NCBI GenBank assembly: GCA_905213895.1 | Contig: CAJMKE010000012.1 | Span: 1 to 64,000 of the forward strand | Direction of reading: 5' to 3' | Length of the DNA: 64,000 nucleotides | Source of the DNA: an uncultured Alistipes sp. | GTDB lineage: Bacteria > Bacteroidota > Bacteroidia > Bacteroidales > Rikenellaceae | Part shown: one piece after another, positions 27,644 through 35,760 of the stretch | Layout of the letters: each line of letters starts with the position of its first letter | How positions within the stretch are numbered: the first letter of the stretch is position 1 | Notes under the pieces: model-generated | What the model was told of the DNA's origin: nothing | What the model saw: only the letters and a program-made list of their open reading frames with translations | Database searches by the model: none | Position numbers and translations under genes: made by a program

Positions 27644-27682
27644 ACGGTCGCCGCTCGAAAGGGTCGGCGACCGTGTTGTTAT
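27644..27682 (+). terminator. Terminator of the fimbrillin-nuclease gene
   Basis: A 10-bp perfect stem ACGGTCGCCG / CGGCGACCGT is followed by a T-rich GTTGTTATTAT run. Confidence 0.85.
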
Positions 27683-27687
27683 TATAG

Positions 27688-27722
27688 GGACTTTAAGGTC
27701 GTTAAGGTCCTTAAAGACTTTA
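27688..27722. repeat. TTAAGG-type 9-bp array
   Basis: Units GACTTTAAG, GTCGTTAAG, GTCCTTAAA, GACTTTATT immediately after the terminator. Confidence 0.85.
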
Positions 27723-27759
27723 TTATAATAACGTGTGCGTTATTTCGCGAAAATTTCCT

Positions 27760-27767
27760 TATATTTG
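27760..27767 (+). promoter_or_regulatory. Candidate -7 box (TATATTTG)
   Basis: TATATTTG matches TAnnTTTG and lies 28 bp before the start at 27796. A clear -33 element was not seen. Confidence 0.5.
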
Positions 27768-27795
27768 AAGACGAAATAACCCAAACGACTGAAAC

Positions 27796-28974
27796 ATGAA
27801 AAATACTTTGAACCTTTGCCTGCTCCTTTTGCTGTCGCTGCTGCTTTGGAGTTGCGACGACGGCAGCCAGAACTACACACGGCTGCGGGTCGAGAGCGAA
27901 TATTTCGACGTGGCGAAAATTGCTCCCGGAAATGCCGCCGATACCCTGTCGAAACATAATGTCGAGCAAAAGGCGTGCGATTTCGGCTATGTCGCCAAAT
28001 ACGGCGATGTCGCAACGGTCTATCGTCTGAAAAAGGGTACGGAGTTTACGATATACGAAGACAAGGACTGGGACTGGCGCGACGGACAGCCCACCAATCT
28101 GTTTATAATCGGCGGCAAGGTGCTGGACGAGTCGGTCGAAGTGCCGTGGAATGCACAGAACTACATAGCCGAGGGGCTGTCATTGGTGAAGCAGGGCGAT
28201 ATAACCAAGGAGAAATACGACATGTCGCTGTCGGAGTATCAGGCGTATCTGCGCGAGGTCTGTCCGCCCAAAGCGCAGGCACGCAGCATGTTCCTGTGGG
28301 TCGGCATAGGTTTGCTCGTATCATTCGTATTAGTCTGCGGAGGCTTGTTGTTTAAGGCACCGGAGGAGGACGCGCCCGGGAACGACAAGGCGAAATGGAG
28401 TACGAACTGGAAAATTGCGTATCGGATATACACCGTCGTCGCACTGTCGATGTTGGTAGCCGTTCCGGTGGCGGTTTACCTCTATTTTTACCTGAATCCG
28501 AACGAATCGTTGTGGTTCATAACCGACTGGGGATTTTTCGGGTTCTTCGCAGGTCTTTTCATCCTGTTCGCGATATTGTCGATTGGTATCTCGCCGTTGT
28601 TCATGATTGGCGACTGTTTCCGGAAGATATTCTCGCCCGACTGGTGGAAAGGGCTTCTGATGCTGGCGGTCGTGGCAGGACTGTGCGTGGTGTCGTACTT
28701 CTTCCTGAAAATGGTTCTCATCCAGATATGGGAGCAGTGCGGATTCATTATCAGGGCCGTAGGCGTACTTATTCTTCTGTTAATGGAACCGACGGGACTG
28801 GCATCCGGCTACTCGTCCAAAGGCAATGACGATACGCATGACGTGGTGTCCGTCGGCAACGGCAATTATCATCATGTGGCTGGTTCGCAAACATCCGGTA
28901 CGGTTCAGACGACCGACGGACGCACGATGCGCCGCCATGCCGACGGCAACTATCGCGATATACACAATGAGTGA
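27796..28974 (+). CDS. Unrecognised lipoprotein with five membrane segments
   Basis: I do not recognise this 392-residue protein. It has a lipoprotein-type signal (Cys20, LLWSC), a soluble domain of about 140 residues that includes TVYRLKKGTEFTIYED and a short amphipathic stretch, then five membrane segments at about 165-186, 210-232, 244-275, 285-307 and 316-331, and a Gly/Ser/His-rich C-terminal tail of about 60 residues. A lipidated N-terminus on a polytopic protein is unusual. It has its own promoter candidate, stands alone, and faces the DUF4923 gene across a hairpin array at 29004-29080. No function is claimed. Confidence 0.6.
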   Translation: MKNTLNLCLLLLLSLLLWSCDDGSQNYTRLRVESEYFDVAKIAPGNAADTLSKHNVEQKACDFGYVAKYGDVATVYRLKKGTEFTIYEDKDWDWRDGQPTNLFIIGGKVLDESVEVPWNAQNYIAEGLSLVKQGDITKEKYDMSLSEYQAYLREVCPPKAQARSMFLWVGIGLLVSFVLVCGGLLFKAPEEDAPGNDKAKWSTNWKIAYRIYTVVALSMLVAVPVAVYLYFYLNPNESLWFITDWGFFGFFAGLFILFAILSIGISPLFMIGDCFRKIFSPDWWKGLLMLAVVAGLCVVSYFFLKMVLIQIWEQCGFIIRAVGVLILLLMEPTGLASGYSSKGNDDTHDVVSVGNGNYHHVAGSQTSGTVQTTDGRTMRRHADGNYRDIHNE

Positions 28975-29003
28975 TGAAAGTCTGCGCACCGGCAGCGCAG
29001 GAC

Positions 29004-29080
29004 GGGTAATATAGGTAATATAGGTAATATAGGTAATATAGGAGGTCTCCTATTATACTTATATTACCTATAATACCTAT
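29004..29080. repeat. Inverted AGGTAATAT arrays, likely bidirectional terminator
   Basis: Left arm (29004-29042): four 9-bp AGGTAATAT units. Right arm (29049-29080): complementary TTATATTACCTATAATACC units. The arms pair around an AGGTCTCCT centre and a T7 run follows on the right. It lies between two convergent genes, the place where a two-way terminator is expected. Confidence 0.8.
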
Positions 29081-29090
29081 TTTTTTGCTC

Positions 29091-29681
29091 CTATTTCCCG
29101 AACTCGAAGCCGAGATAGGCGTTGTCGTACTTTTCGAGCAGTGCCGTAACCGACGACAGAGCCGAAATCTTCGAACCGAAATTGGTAAGGAAACTCATCA
29201 GTTTGTCGGTCGGGAATACGATTTGCAGATTCGAGCCGCTGATGTAGGCGTATCCGCCGAACGAGCCGAGCCCGCTCTTGCCGACATGCAGCGTGAGGGC
29301 GTGGGTCGCAGGGTCGAACTCGTATGTTCCGCTTACGGATTTGCCTTTGACGGGCATAGCGAACGAGCCGTCGTCGTTGAACGTAATCGAGCAGAACCCT
29401 TCGCGGATTCCGACCTTCTCGAATGCAGCCGCCATTTTGGTGCTGATTGCCGAGCCTGCGAGCGAGCCGCTGAGGCTGCTCAAAGCGTTGTCGCCGTCGA
29501 GCCGTGCGGCAGGGGCGGAGTAGTTCCATGTGCCGACGATTGCCTTGGCGGTGAGTTGTCCGCCCGTAGCCTTGTCGGCGGCTTCGGTCGCCACCTTCTT
29601 TACGGCGTCGAGCCATCCCTGTGCGTCTGCCGTCTGCGAAAGGGCGCAGAAAGCAAGTGCGATAATCAAAAGTCTCTTCAT
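29091..29681 (-). CDS. DUF4923-type exported protein
   Basis: The 196-residue protein has a signal peptide ending SQTADAQ, then WLDAVKKVATEAADKATGGQLTAKAIVGTWNY, a lipocalin-like opening seen in DUF4923 proteins. The rest is beta-rich: GFCSITFNDDGSFAMPVKGKSVSGTYEFDPATHALTLHV and a final FEFGK. The family is conserved in gut Bacteroidales and has no known activity. The ATG at 29681 is chosen over an ATG at 29714, which would put eleven unlikely residues before the signal. It converges on the unrecognised membrane lipoprotein. Confidence 0.75.
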   Translation of the reverse strand: MKRLLIIALAFCALSQTADAQGWLDAVKKVATEAADKATGGQLTAKAIVGTWNYSAPAARLDGDNALSSLSGSLAGSAISTKMAAAFEKVGIREGFCSITFNDDGSFAMPVKGKSVSGTYEFDPATHALTLHVGKSGLGSFGGYAYISGSNLQIVFPTDKLMSFLTNFGSKISALSSVTALLEKYDNAYLGFEFGK

Positions 29682-29752
29682 GCAGTTTGTCTGTAAAACG
29701 GTTATTTTGTGCAAATGTACGAAAAAATGTCGAATCGGGGCGTTAAAGAAAC

Positions 29753-29782
29753 GCGGGCTGTCGGATGAACCGGACAGCCCGC
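29753..29782 (-). terminator. Terminator of the fimbrillin-like gene
   Basis: A 10-bp stem GCGGGCTGTC / GACAGCCCGC, followed on the minus strand by GTTTCTTT. It lies 26 bp after the stop codon of the minus-strand fimbrillin-like gene. Confidence 0.8.
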
Positions 29783-29807
29783 TTGCGAAACGGAAGTTGA
29801 ACAGAGG

Positions 29808-31997
29808 TTAGAATGTTACCGTTTCGCCGTCTTTGATGAACGTACCGCCGGTGATGTAGTAGCCGTACTTTTCCAGATTGTCGCTCGCATCCCACGAAGG
29901 CATACCGGAGAAGCCGCCGAGCAGACCGCCGTATTTGCTGTTGAGGCTCGTGAACGTTCCGCCGGAAATGGAGACTTTGATGAGTGGGTGAGAGGTACTG
30001 ATATTGGAAACGATAACGTAAAACGAATTAACGCCGCTTACGGTGAAGTTGCCGCCGTTGATATTCAGTGCCGTACTGTTGGAGTCGCATGCTATGCCGC
30101 CGTTCATCGTGCCGTACAGCGTAGCGTCGTTGATTGTCATCTCGCCGTCGTTGCGGATTGCGTAAGTGTAGCCGGTTCCGCTGCCCCAAGGATATTTCTG
30201 GTTGCCTCCTGCGGTGAACGAACCGCCGTTGATGGTGGTAACCGAACCTTTCCAAGTTCGCAATGCCGCACCGCGATGAATCATGTTCTCGTTTTCGGTA
30301 TCGGCATCTGGGTCGCCGAAACGTCCGCCGTTGACGGTCAGAATGCCCGAACTGCGGACGGCTTCGTGATTGTAACCGCTTACGCAATATTCGGTCTGCG
30401 AATTGAATATAGCACCTCCGCCGACGGTATCGTCGATGGTCAGTATGCCGTAGTTCCGAATCGAAACGCCGTCGTTCTTGCTTTCGATGCAGTGTCCCGC
30501 CAAATCGAGGTTTACGACAACATTGTCCTCGACGATGATTTGCGCGGCTTCGGAAGCCACGGCGGTAACGATGTCTTCGGTAAGTTTAATGTCCATGTCG
30601 CCCGTCAGTATTATCCTCGATGCCGCATCGCATGCGATTGCCTTGTTCCACTTTTCGACGGAGTCGACGTAGAAGTACACTTTCGATGCCTGCGAAGCGG
30701 TTCTGTCGACAGCGTTTACGATACCGTAGACCTCGACATTGCCTTTCTTGACAATCAGCGATTCTACGTTTGCATTGTTGGCAACGACGAGTGTATTGTC
30801 AGCCGTGGTTGCCGTCATGGACGTGTATTTGCCGTCGACGGTTACGGTCGATTCAGGAGCGTCGATTACGAGATTGCCCACGGTCGCGTTGTCGGCAGTC
30901 TTCACGGCAATCGTCTTCGGCGCATTGGCGGTTGCATCGCCGTAGGACATGGTGAGTGCCACGCCCTCGGGAATCGCAGGCAGTTTGACGGAGACAGCCG
31001 CTTCGGCATCGGAGTAGTTGTGAGGGATGACGAGCGTCTGGTCGGCGGTCGGTGCTTCGGAGATTACGACGTCGGTCGCGCCGTTCTCCAATGCCGCGTT
31101 AGCCTCGTCGACGGTCGCTACCGTTTCGGGAACGGTGATGGTTACGGTGCCGATGGTCAGCGGAATGTCGATGAACTTGTTGCGGGCGATGCTCTTGCCA
31201 TCCTTCGTGTCGACGGATGCCTCTGCGTCTTCCGCGAACTTGTATTTGATATAGAACTTCTTGCCGTTCAGACCCTCGGTAGGAGCGACGACGATAGGAA
31301 GAACCTGAGTTTCGCCCGATGCGACGGTAACGCCCTCGCCCAAATCGAGCGAAATCTTATGGGTGTAGGAGGTCGGCGTTATAGTGAAGTCGGAGCCGGT
31401 AATGTCGACAGTTCCCGCAGCGACGAACGTCCTGTCGCCGGCGGTCGCGGTGTAGATTTCCAACTGCGTAACCGTGAGGGCGGTCGCGTTGCTGTTGGTA
31501 ATCTTCACGCGGAGTGCGGAGAGCAGGTTGTGCATCTGCATGGCGAAGGTCGTTTCGGTCGGGAAGCCGATATTTTCGGCGATGCCCGCCATGAGCCAGT
31601 GTTCGCCGAACGAGCCGTAGGACTGCGATGTCAGGTCGAACGGAACAGCCGATGCCGCCGGAACGTCGGCTGCGGCATGAGGGTAATAGGCGTAGACGTT
31701 GCTCGGCGCGGTCGGCAGAGTGGTGTTGGCGCACTCGAACGCTGCGGCGGTCGAGCCTGCACCTGATTTCAGCGAGAACCGTTTGTTGGACGAGACGTCG
31801 CCGAGATAGACGCCGAGAGCGTCCTCGGTCTGCCAGAGAATGGCGTTGCTGTCGTCGACCGCAACGCGCGAGCCGCTCGCACGCGAGGCGGTGATTGTGA
31901 TGGTCTTGCCGCCGGTTTCGCCGACGACGGCGTCGTCTTTAGCGCAACCCGTTGCCAGCATGGCAGCGACGGTCGCAGAGAATAAGATTTTTTTCAT
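29808..31997 (-). CDS. Fimbrillin-like / beta-helix surface lipoprotein
   Basis: The 729-residue lipoprotein (Cys18, ATGCAKDD) begins with a fimbrillin-family domain (about residues 30-285): NAILWQTEDALGVYLGD, VYAYYPHAA and LLSALRVKITNSN are typical. The C-terminal half (about 480-729) is a beta-helix with repeated GILTVNGGRFG, GSVTTINGGSFTAGG, GEMTINDATLYG and LNINGGNFTV turns. It is probably exposed on the cell surface; polymer binding or adhesion is an inference. Composition is Ala/Thr/Val-rich. It is preceded, with 170 bp between, by a 42-residue peptide gene; an HPERSEG-type repeat sits in the gap. Confidence 0.8.
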   Translation of the reverse strand: MKKILFSATVAAMLATGCAKDDAVVGETGGKTITITASRASGSRVAVDDSNAILWQTEDALGVYLGDVSSNKRFSLKSGAGSTAAAFECANTTLPTAPSNVYAYYPHAAADVPAASAVPFDLTSQSYGSFGEHWLMAGIAENIGFPTETTFAMQMHNLLSALRVKITNSNATALTVTQLEIYTATAGDRTFVAAGTVDITGSDFTITPTSYTHKISLDLGEGVTVASGETQVLPIVVAPTEGLNGKKFYIKYKFAEDAEASVDTKDGKSIARNKFIDIPLTIGTVTITVPETVATVDEANAALENGATDVVISEAPTADQTLVIPHNYSDAEAAVSVKLPAIPEGVALTMSYGDATANAPKTIAVKTADNATVGNLVIDAPESTVTVDGKYTSMTATTADNTLVVANNANVESLIVKKGNVEVYGIVNAVDRTASQASKVYFYVDSVEKWNKAIACDAASRIILTGDMDIKLTEDIVTAVASEAAQIIVEDNVVVNLDLAGHCIESKNDGVSIRNYGILTIDDTVGGGAIFNSQTEYCVSGYNHEAVRSSGILTVNGGRFGDPDADTENENMIHRGAALRTWKGSVTTINGGSFTAGGNQKYPWGSGTGYTYAIRNDGEMTINDATLYGTMNGGIACDSNSTALNINGGNFTVSGVNSFYVIVSNISTSHPLIKVSISGGTFTSLNSKYGGLLGGFSGMPSWDASDNLEKYGYYITGGTFIKDGETVTF

Positions 31998-32065
31998 GGG
32001 ATTTTGATTAAAAAATGAATGTAATTTGTAATGTCTTATGATACTGTCATTCCCGACGCTTCTTC

Positions 32066-32140
32066 CGTCATCCTGAGTGAAACGAAGGATCTGTTGCTGC
32101 TGATTCCGAAAACAGATTCTTCGCTGCGCTCAGAATGACG
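32066..32140. repeat. HPERSEG-type palindromic element
   Basis: CGTCATCCTGAGTGAAACG to CTCAGAATGACG, with paired ends. It sits between the peptide gene and the fimbrillin-like gene, so it would be transcribed if they share an mRNA. Confidence 0.85.
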
Positions 32141-32167
32141 AGATGTGTAGTTGCCTGAAAAAAGTAA

Positions 32168-32296
32168 CTACCAGGTTTCCACATCCGGAGTTTCGGTCTC
32201 GATAAGGTTGTCGGACATAAATACGCCCTTTTCGGGAATCATCGAATACTCTTCGCATTCGGGTGCGACATAGTCGCATGTCTTGATTTTTTTCAT
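32168..32296 (-). CDS. 42-residue peptide upstream of a fimbrillin-like protein
   Basis: The product starts MKKIKTCDYVAPECEEY, has a short middle part with EKGVFMS, and ends with an acidic Thr-rich tail (ETETPDVETW). It matches the layout of the 41-residue peptide at 25055: basic start, YVxP near residues 9-12, an E-K-G step and an acidic C-terminus. There is no signal peptide. It is read from a good minus-strand promoter at 32533-32562 through a hairpin leader. Two cysteines (residues 7 and 14) are absent from the other peptide. Function unknown. Confidence 0.65.
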   Translation of the reverse strand: MKKIKTCDYVAPECEEYSMIPEKGVFMSDNLIETETPDVETW

Positions 32297-32366
32297 GATG
32301 ATATGTTTTTGGTTTGAGAAATATTGCGGATTCGCCCGCAGCGCACGGTCGGCACTGCGCAGAAAA

Positions 32367-32411
32367 GGGCGGCGGTCGGTATCCGGATGATGCCGACCCG
32401 GAATGCCGCCC
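32367..32411 (-). promoter_or_regulatory. Leader hairpin with T-run, attenuator-like
   Basis: On the minus strand a stem of GGGCGGC plus GGTCGG pairs with CCGACC plus GCCGCCC, with a 6-base bulge, and is followed directly by TTTTC. It lies between the promoter at 32533-32562 and the peptide gene, about 70 bp before that gene, so it could end transcription early. Confidence 0.55.
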
Positions 32412-32532
32412 GTTATAATAATATAAGGAGATTTGCGAATTATATGGCAGCAAAAATCCCCCCCCCATGATTTTGGGAGAGGGATGCGCTTTCTGATGAT
32501 ATGTAAGCAGAAATCATGCTCATCTTTCGGAA

Positions 32533-32562
32533 CAAAGGTAAGCATAATTATTTAATCTGCAA
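32533..32562 (-). promoter_or_regulatory. Promoter of the peptide/fimbrillin-like genes
   Basis: Read on the minus strand: TTG at 32562-32560, a 19-bp spacer, then TACCTTTG at 32540-32533. This is a full match to the Bacteroidetes consensus. The leader to the peptide start is about 230 bases. Confidence 0.65.
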
Positions 32563-32602
32563 TACGAAAGGGAGATTTTTTTGAGGGAGAGATTTTTTGG
32601 GT

Positions 32603-32647
32603 GCTTAAAGACCTTAAAGTCCTTAATGACCTTAACGACTTTAAGGA
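32603..32647. repeat. TTAAGG-type 9-bp array
   Basis: Units CTTAAAGAC, CTTAAAGTC, CTTAATGAC, CTTAACGAC, TTTAAGGAA in 9-bp steps between two divergent promoters. Confidence 0.9.
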
Positions 32648-32706
32648 AATTTATTCTTATCTTTAACTTCGTTTTAGATACTCCCGCTCGGGAATGTCCA
32701 AATAAA

Positions 32707-32738
32707 TTTGACATTCCTCTCGCTTATTCGTATCTTTA
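32707..32738 (+). promoter_or_regulatory. Candidate promoter of the AsmA-like gene
   Basis: TTTG at 32707-32710, a 20-bp spacer and TATCTTTA at 32731-32738 (one mismatch to TAnnTTTG). The gene starts 30 bp downstream. Confidence 0.6.
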
Positions 32739-32768
32739 CACCACGAAAACTCAAAACACAAAGATAAA

Positions 32769-35429
32769 ATGAAGACTGCACTCAAAATTGCGGGCGGGTT
32801 GCTTGCCGTAATCATCGCCCTGATGATTATCGTTCCGATTGCCCTGAGCGGCAAAATCGGCGATATAGTGAAGAAAGAGGCGAACGAAATGGTAACCGCG
32901 ACGGTCGATTTCTCGAAACTCGACATCTCGCTGTTCCGCCATTTCCCGAAAGCGTCGCTCGATTTGGAGGACTTCTCGGTTACGTGCCATGGCGGCTTCG
33001 AGGGCGACAGGCTCGTGGCGGCGAACCGTATCTCGGTCGTCGTAGACCTGTTCTCGATATTCGGCGAGAGTTTCGAGGTGTCGAAAATCATTCTCGACGC
33101 ACCCGAAATCAATGCCCGTGTGCTTGCCGACGGCAAGGCGAACTGGGACATCATGAAGCCGTCGGACGAGGCTGAACAGCCTGCGGAGGAGGAAACGGCG
33201 GAGGAGGGCGGCGAATCGTCGTTCAAACTCTCGGTAACCGATTTCCGCATCGAAAAGGCGAAGATTTTCTTCACGGACGAGGCTGCGAAGATGCACTTCC
33301 ATGTCGCGCCGCTCGACGTCGCGCTGAAAGGCGACCTGTCGGCGGAGCAGACGACGATTAGGACGGATGTCGCTGCGGGCGACATAACGTTCGTCAGCGA
33401 CGGAACTACGCTCGCCAAGGGCATCGAGGCGACGTTGAAGGCTGCTGTCGCCGCCGATTTGAAGAACAACCGCTTCACGCTGTCGGACAATCTGCTGTCG
33501 GTGAACTCGGTGAAGGCGCGTCTGGACGGCTGGGTGCAACTCGCCGGCGACGACATCGATACCGACATCACACTCGACTGCTCGGACAACGATTTCAAAA
33601 ATATTCTGTCGCTCGTGCCGGCGTTCTACACCAAGGATTTCAAGAATCTGACGGCTGCGGGCGAGGTGTCGCTGAAAGCGTGGGTGCGCGGTCGCATGAC
33701 GGCGAAATCGTATCCTGCGTTCGCGCTCGATTTGGCGGTACGGAACGGCAGTTTCAAGTATGCCGACCTGCCTAAATCGGTTACCGACATCAATCTGACG
33801 CTGGGCGTGAAGAATGCGGGCGGCTCGCTCGACGCCACGACGGTCGATGTTCCGCGATTCGGCGCATCGTTCGGCGGGCAGACTTTCGGCGCGACGCTGT
33901 CGGTGGCTACGCCGATAAGCGACCTCGCGTTCAAGGCTTCGGCGAACGGCAAGGTGAATCTCGGCGCGATAAAGGAGATATATCCGCTCGACGAGGGAAT
34001 GTCGCTCAACGGCATCGTTACGGCGAATGTCAGCGCGGCGGGTCGCATGTCGCAAATCGAGAAGCAGGAGTTCGACAGGATGCAGACTTCGGGCAGCATC
34101 GGGGTAGAGAATATGGCTGTAACGCTCGCGTCGCTGCCGCCGATTACCATCGACAGCGCATCGGCGAACATCACGTCGAAGAGCGCGTCGCTCGACAGAC
34201 TGAACGTCAGGGTCGGTGCGAGCGACATCGCGGCGAAAGGCTCGCTGACGAACTATTGGGGCTACATTCTGCACGATACGACGCTTTCGGGCAGACTTAC
34301 CGTAACGTCGTCGCTGATAGATGCCAACGAACTTATGGCGGCGATGACATCCGATGAAACGGCGGAGGAGAAGCCTGCGGAGGAGCAGCCTGCCGAGGCG
34401 GAATCTGCGGCGGAGGCGGCTCCGGCGGGAGTCATCGAGGTGCCTAAGAATCTTGACCTCACGCTGGACAGCACGTTCGGAAAGGTGCTGTTCGAGAAAA
34501 TGGTTATCGAGAATCTGAAAGGCGTGATTACGGTGAAGAACGGCGCGATGACGCTCGACAAACTCGCCATGGACCTCTTCAACGGCAAGGCGTCGGCGTA
34601 TGCGCAGTACTCGACGGCGAATGCGAAATCACCCAAGGTTTCGCTCGACGCGTCGTTCACTGAGGCTTCGTTCAAGACCACGTTTCAACAGTTGGAGTTG
34701 ATGCAGCAGATTGCACCGGTTTTCGAGAATATCGACGGTACGTACACGATGAAACTCGCGGCGGCGATGTCGCTCGACGACGGGATGAATCCCGTTCTGA
34801 AAAGCGTGAACGGCAGCGGACAGATTAAATCGGGCAATCTGAAACTCGGCAATATAAAGGCTCTCGACGCGCTGTCGAAGGCGTTGGGCGACAACAAACT
34901 CGCCGATTTGCAGCACACCGAACCGACCTTGGTCAGTTTTACGATTAAGGACGGTAACCTCATAACCAAGCCTTTCGACATCAAAATCGGAGGGGTGAAA
35001 CTGACGCTGTCGGGAACGACGGGACTGGACCAAAGCATCGATTACGCCGCGACGGTAGCACTGCCGGAGAATCTGACGGCGTATGCCAAAATCGGCGGCA
35101 CGTTTTCGTCGCCCAAAATCACTCTCGACACCAAAAAGACCGTCGAGCAGGCTCTCGCCAATGTCGGCATAACCAAGGAGAGCGTGAACGCCGGGTTGCA
35201 GAAGCAGGCTGACGCACTGATTGCCGAGGCGGAGAAGGCGGGCGAAAAACTGGTCGATGCCGCCAAGGCGGAGCGTCAGAAACTGATTGACAAGGCGTCG
35301 AACAAGATTGCCAAGTTCGCCGCCGAGAAAGCGGGCGACAAACTCGTTTCGGAGGCTGAAAAGCAGTCCGCGAAACTCGTCGGGGAAGCCCGCAGGAAGG
35401 CGGACGAGTTGCTGAACAAGAATAAGTAG
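32769..35429 (+). CDS. AsmA family protein
   Basis: The 886-residue protein has an N-terminal membrane helix (about residues 6-28) followed by the AsmA pattern: KKEANEMVTATVDFSKLDISLFRHFPKASLDLEDFSV and later AsmA_2-type repeats (LDLTLDSTFGKVLFEKM, GTYTMKLAAAMSLDDGMNPVLKSVNGSGQI). AsmA proteins are bridge-like proteins tied to envelope lipid traffic and outer-membrane assembly. Two acidic Ala/Glu linkers lie near residues 138-150 and 525-545. The last 80 residues or so are a charged Ala/Lys/Glu helix (DALIAEAEKAGEKLVDAAK) that could form a coiled coil. The gene is transcribed alone. Confidence 0.86.
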   Translation: MKTALKIAGGLLAVIIALMIIVPIALSGKIGDIVKKEANEMVTATVDFSKLDISLFRHFPKASLDLEDFSVTCHGGFEGDRLVAANRISVVVDLFSIFGESFEVSKIILDAPEINARVLADGKANWDIMKPSDEAEQPAEEETAEEGGESSFKLSVTDFRIEKAKIFFTDEAAKMHFHVAPLDVALKGDLSAEQTTIRTDVAAGDITFVSDGTTLAKGIEATLKAAVAADLKNNRFTLSDNLLSVNSVKARLDGWVQLAGDDIDTDITLDCSDNDFKNILSLVPAFYTKDFKNLTAAGEVSLKAWVRGRMTAKSYPAFALDLAVRNGSFKYADLPKSVTDINLTLGVKNAGGSLDATTVDVPRFGASFGGQTFGATLSVATPISDLAFKASANGKVNLGAIKEIYPLDEGMSLNGIVTANVSAAGRMSQIEKQEFDRMQTSGSIGVENMAVTLASLPPITIDSASANITSKSASLDRLNVRVGASDIAAKGSLTNYWGYILHDTTLSGRLTVTSSLIDANELMAAMTSDETAEEKPAEEQPAEAESAAEAAPAGVIEVPKNLDLTLDSTFGKVLFEKMVIENLKGVITVKNGAMTLDKLAMDLFNGKASAYAQYSTANAKSPKVSLDASFTEASFKTTFQQLELMQQIAPVFENIDGTYTMKLAAAMSLDDGMNPVLKSVNGSGQIKSGNLKLGNIKALDALSKALGDNKLADLQHTEPTLVSFTIKDGNLITKPFDIKIGGVKLTLSGTTGLDQSIDYAATVALPENLTAYAKIGGTFSSPKITLDTKKTVEQALANVGITKESVNAGLQKQADALIAEAEKAGEKLVDAAKAERQKLIDKASNKIAKFAAEKAGDKLVSEAEKQSAKLVGEARRKADELLNKNK

Positions 35430-35481
35430 GTGAATGGCTTGACGCGGCATTTGCTGCCGAGAAACCGTGTACCGCCGGTAG

Positions 35482-35502
35482 ACATTAAGGTCTTTAAGGA
35501 AA
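35482..35502. repeat. Short TTAAGG-type array
   Basis: ACATTAAGG TCTTTAAGG AAAT, two units, followed at once by the hairpin at 35502-35543. The same order (array end, AAGGAAAT, hairpin) recurs at 35737-35797. Confidence 0.7.
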
Positions 35503-35543
35503 TAAAAATAACGCACCGTAGAATAACGGTGCGTTATTTTTAT
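35502..35543. terminator. Strong bidirectional terminator hairpin
   Basis: A 15-bp stem AAAAATAACGCACCG / CGGTGCGTTATTTTT around TAGAATAA-type loop sequence. It can end the AsmA-like transcript on the plus strand and would end the remnant gene on the minus strand. Confidence 0.85.
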
Positions 35544-35557
35544 GCGCAATTCCTCTC

Positions 35558-35610
35558 TTATTTGAAAGCCTGCTCGACAGCGACAGCAACGGCAACCGTT
35601 GCGCCGACCG
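35558..35610 (-). pseudogene. Remnant of a GGGtGRT gene 3' end
   Basis: On the minus strand this encodes the last 17 or so codons of a GGGtGRT-family protein (VGATVAVAVAVEQAFK and stop), matching the end of the intact gene at 35819 except for F in place of L near the end. Homology stops sharply at about 35611. The flanking order (array, AAGGAAAT, hairpin, stop codon) also matches the intact copy, so this is what is left of a tandem duplicate after deletion. Confidence 0.85.
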
Positions 35611-35630
35611 TTCGGAGCGTCAGCGACAAA

Positions 35631-35716
35631 AGTCCCCCTTTACAGAAAGGGGGATTTAGGGGGTGGGTAACAAGGAGAAAAGCAAAAGCAGGCTTTTGCT
35701 CGGCTTGGTGTCGGTT
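35631..35716. repeat. Dispersed GGGGGATTTAGGGGGT module
   Basis: Contains a CCCCCTTTACAGAAAGGGGG hairpin, GATTTAGGGGGTGGGTAAC, GGAGAAAAGCAAAA and CTCGGCTTGG. A close copy is at 41915-41999, and its last part (CTCGGCTTGGYGTCGGTTAAAG) recurs at 54614-54636. Each copy touches a TTAAGG-type array. Confidence 0.85.
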
Positions 35717-35757
35717 AAAGACTTTAAGGACTTTAAGGTCGTTAAGGTCTTTAAGGA
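35713..35757. repeat. TTAAGG-type 9-bp array (five units)
   Basis: Units GTTAAAGAC, TTTAAGGAC, TTTAAGGTC, GTTAAGGTC, TTTAAGGAA just beyond the GGGtGRT terminator. Confidence 0.9.
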
Positions 35758-35760
35758 AAT

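Larger units (their letters stand above)
32297..32768. other. 472-bp divergent intergenic region
   Basis: No further gene is supported. It holds the leader hairpin (32367-32411), a C9 run (32458-32466) and the promoter (32533-32562) of the minus-strand peptide gene, a TTAAGG-type array (32603-32647), and the plus-strand promoter of the AsmA-like gene (32707-32738). Confidence 0.7.

Noticed and set aside
32130..32468. 112-residue minus-strand frame overlapping the 42-residue peptide gene
   Set aside because: It crosses the leader hairpin and the C9 run, has no start signal and overlaps a better-supported small gene.
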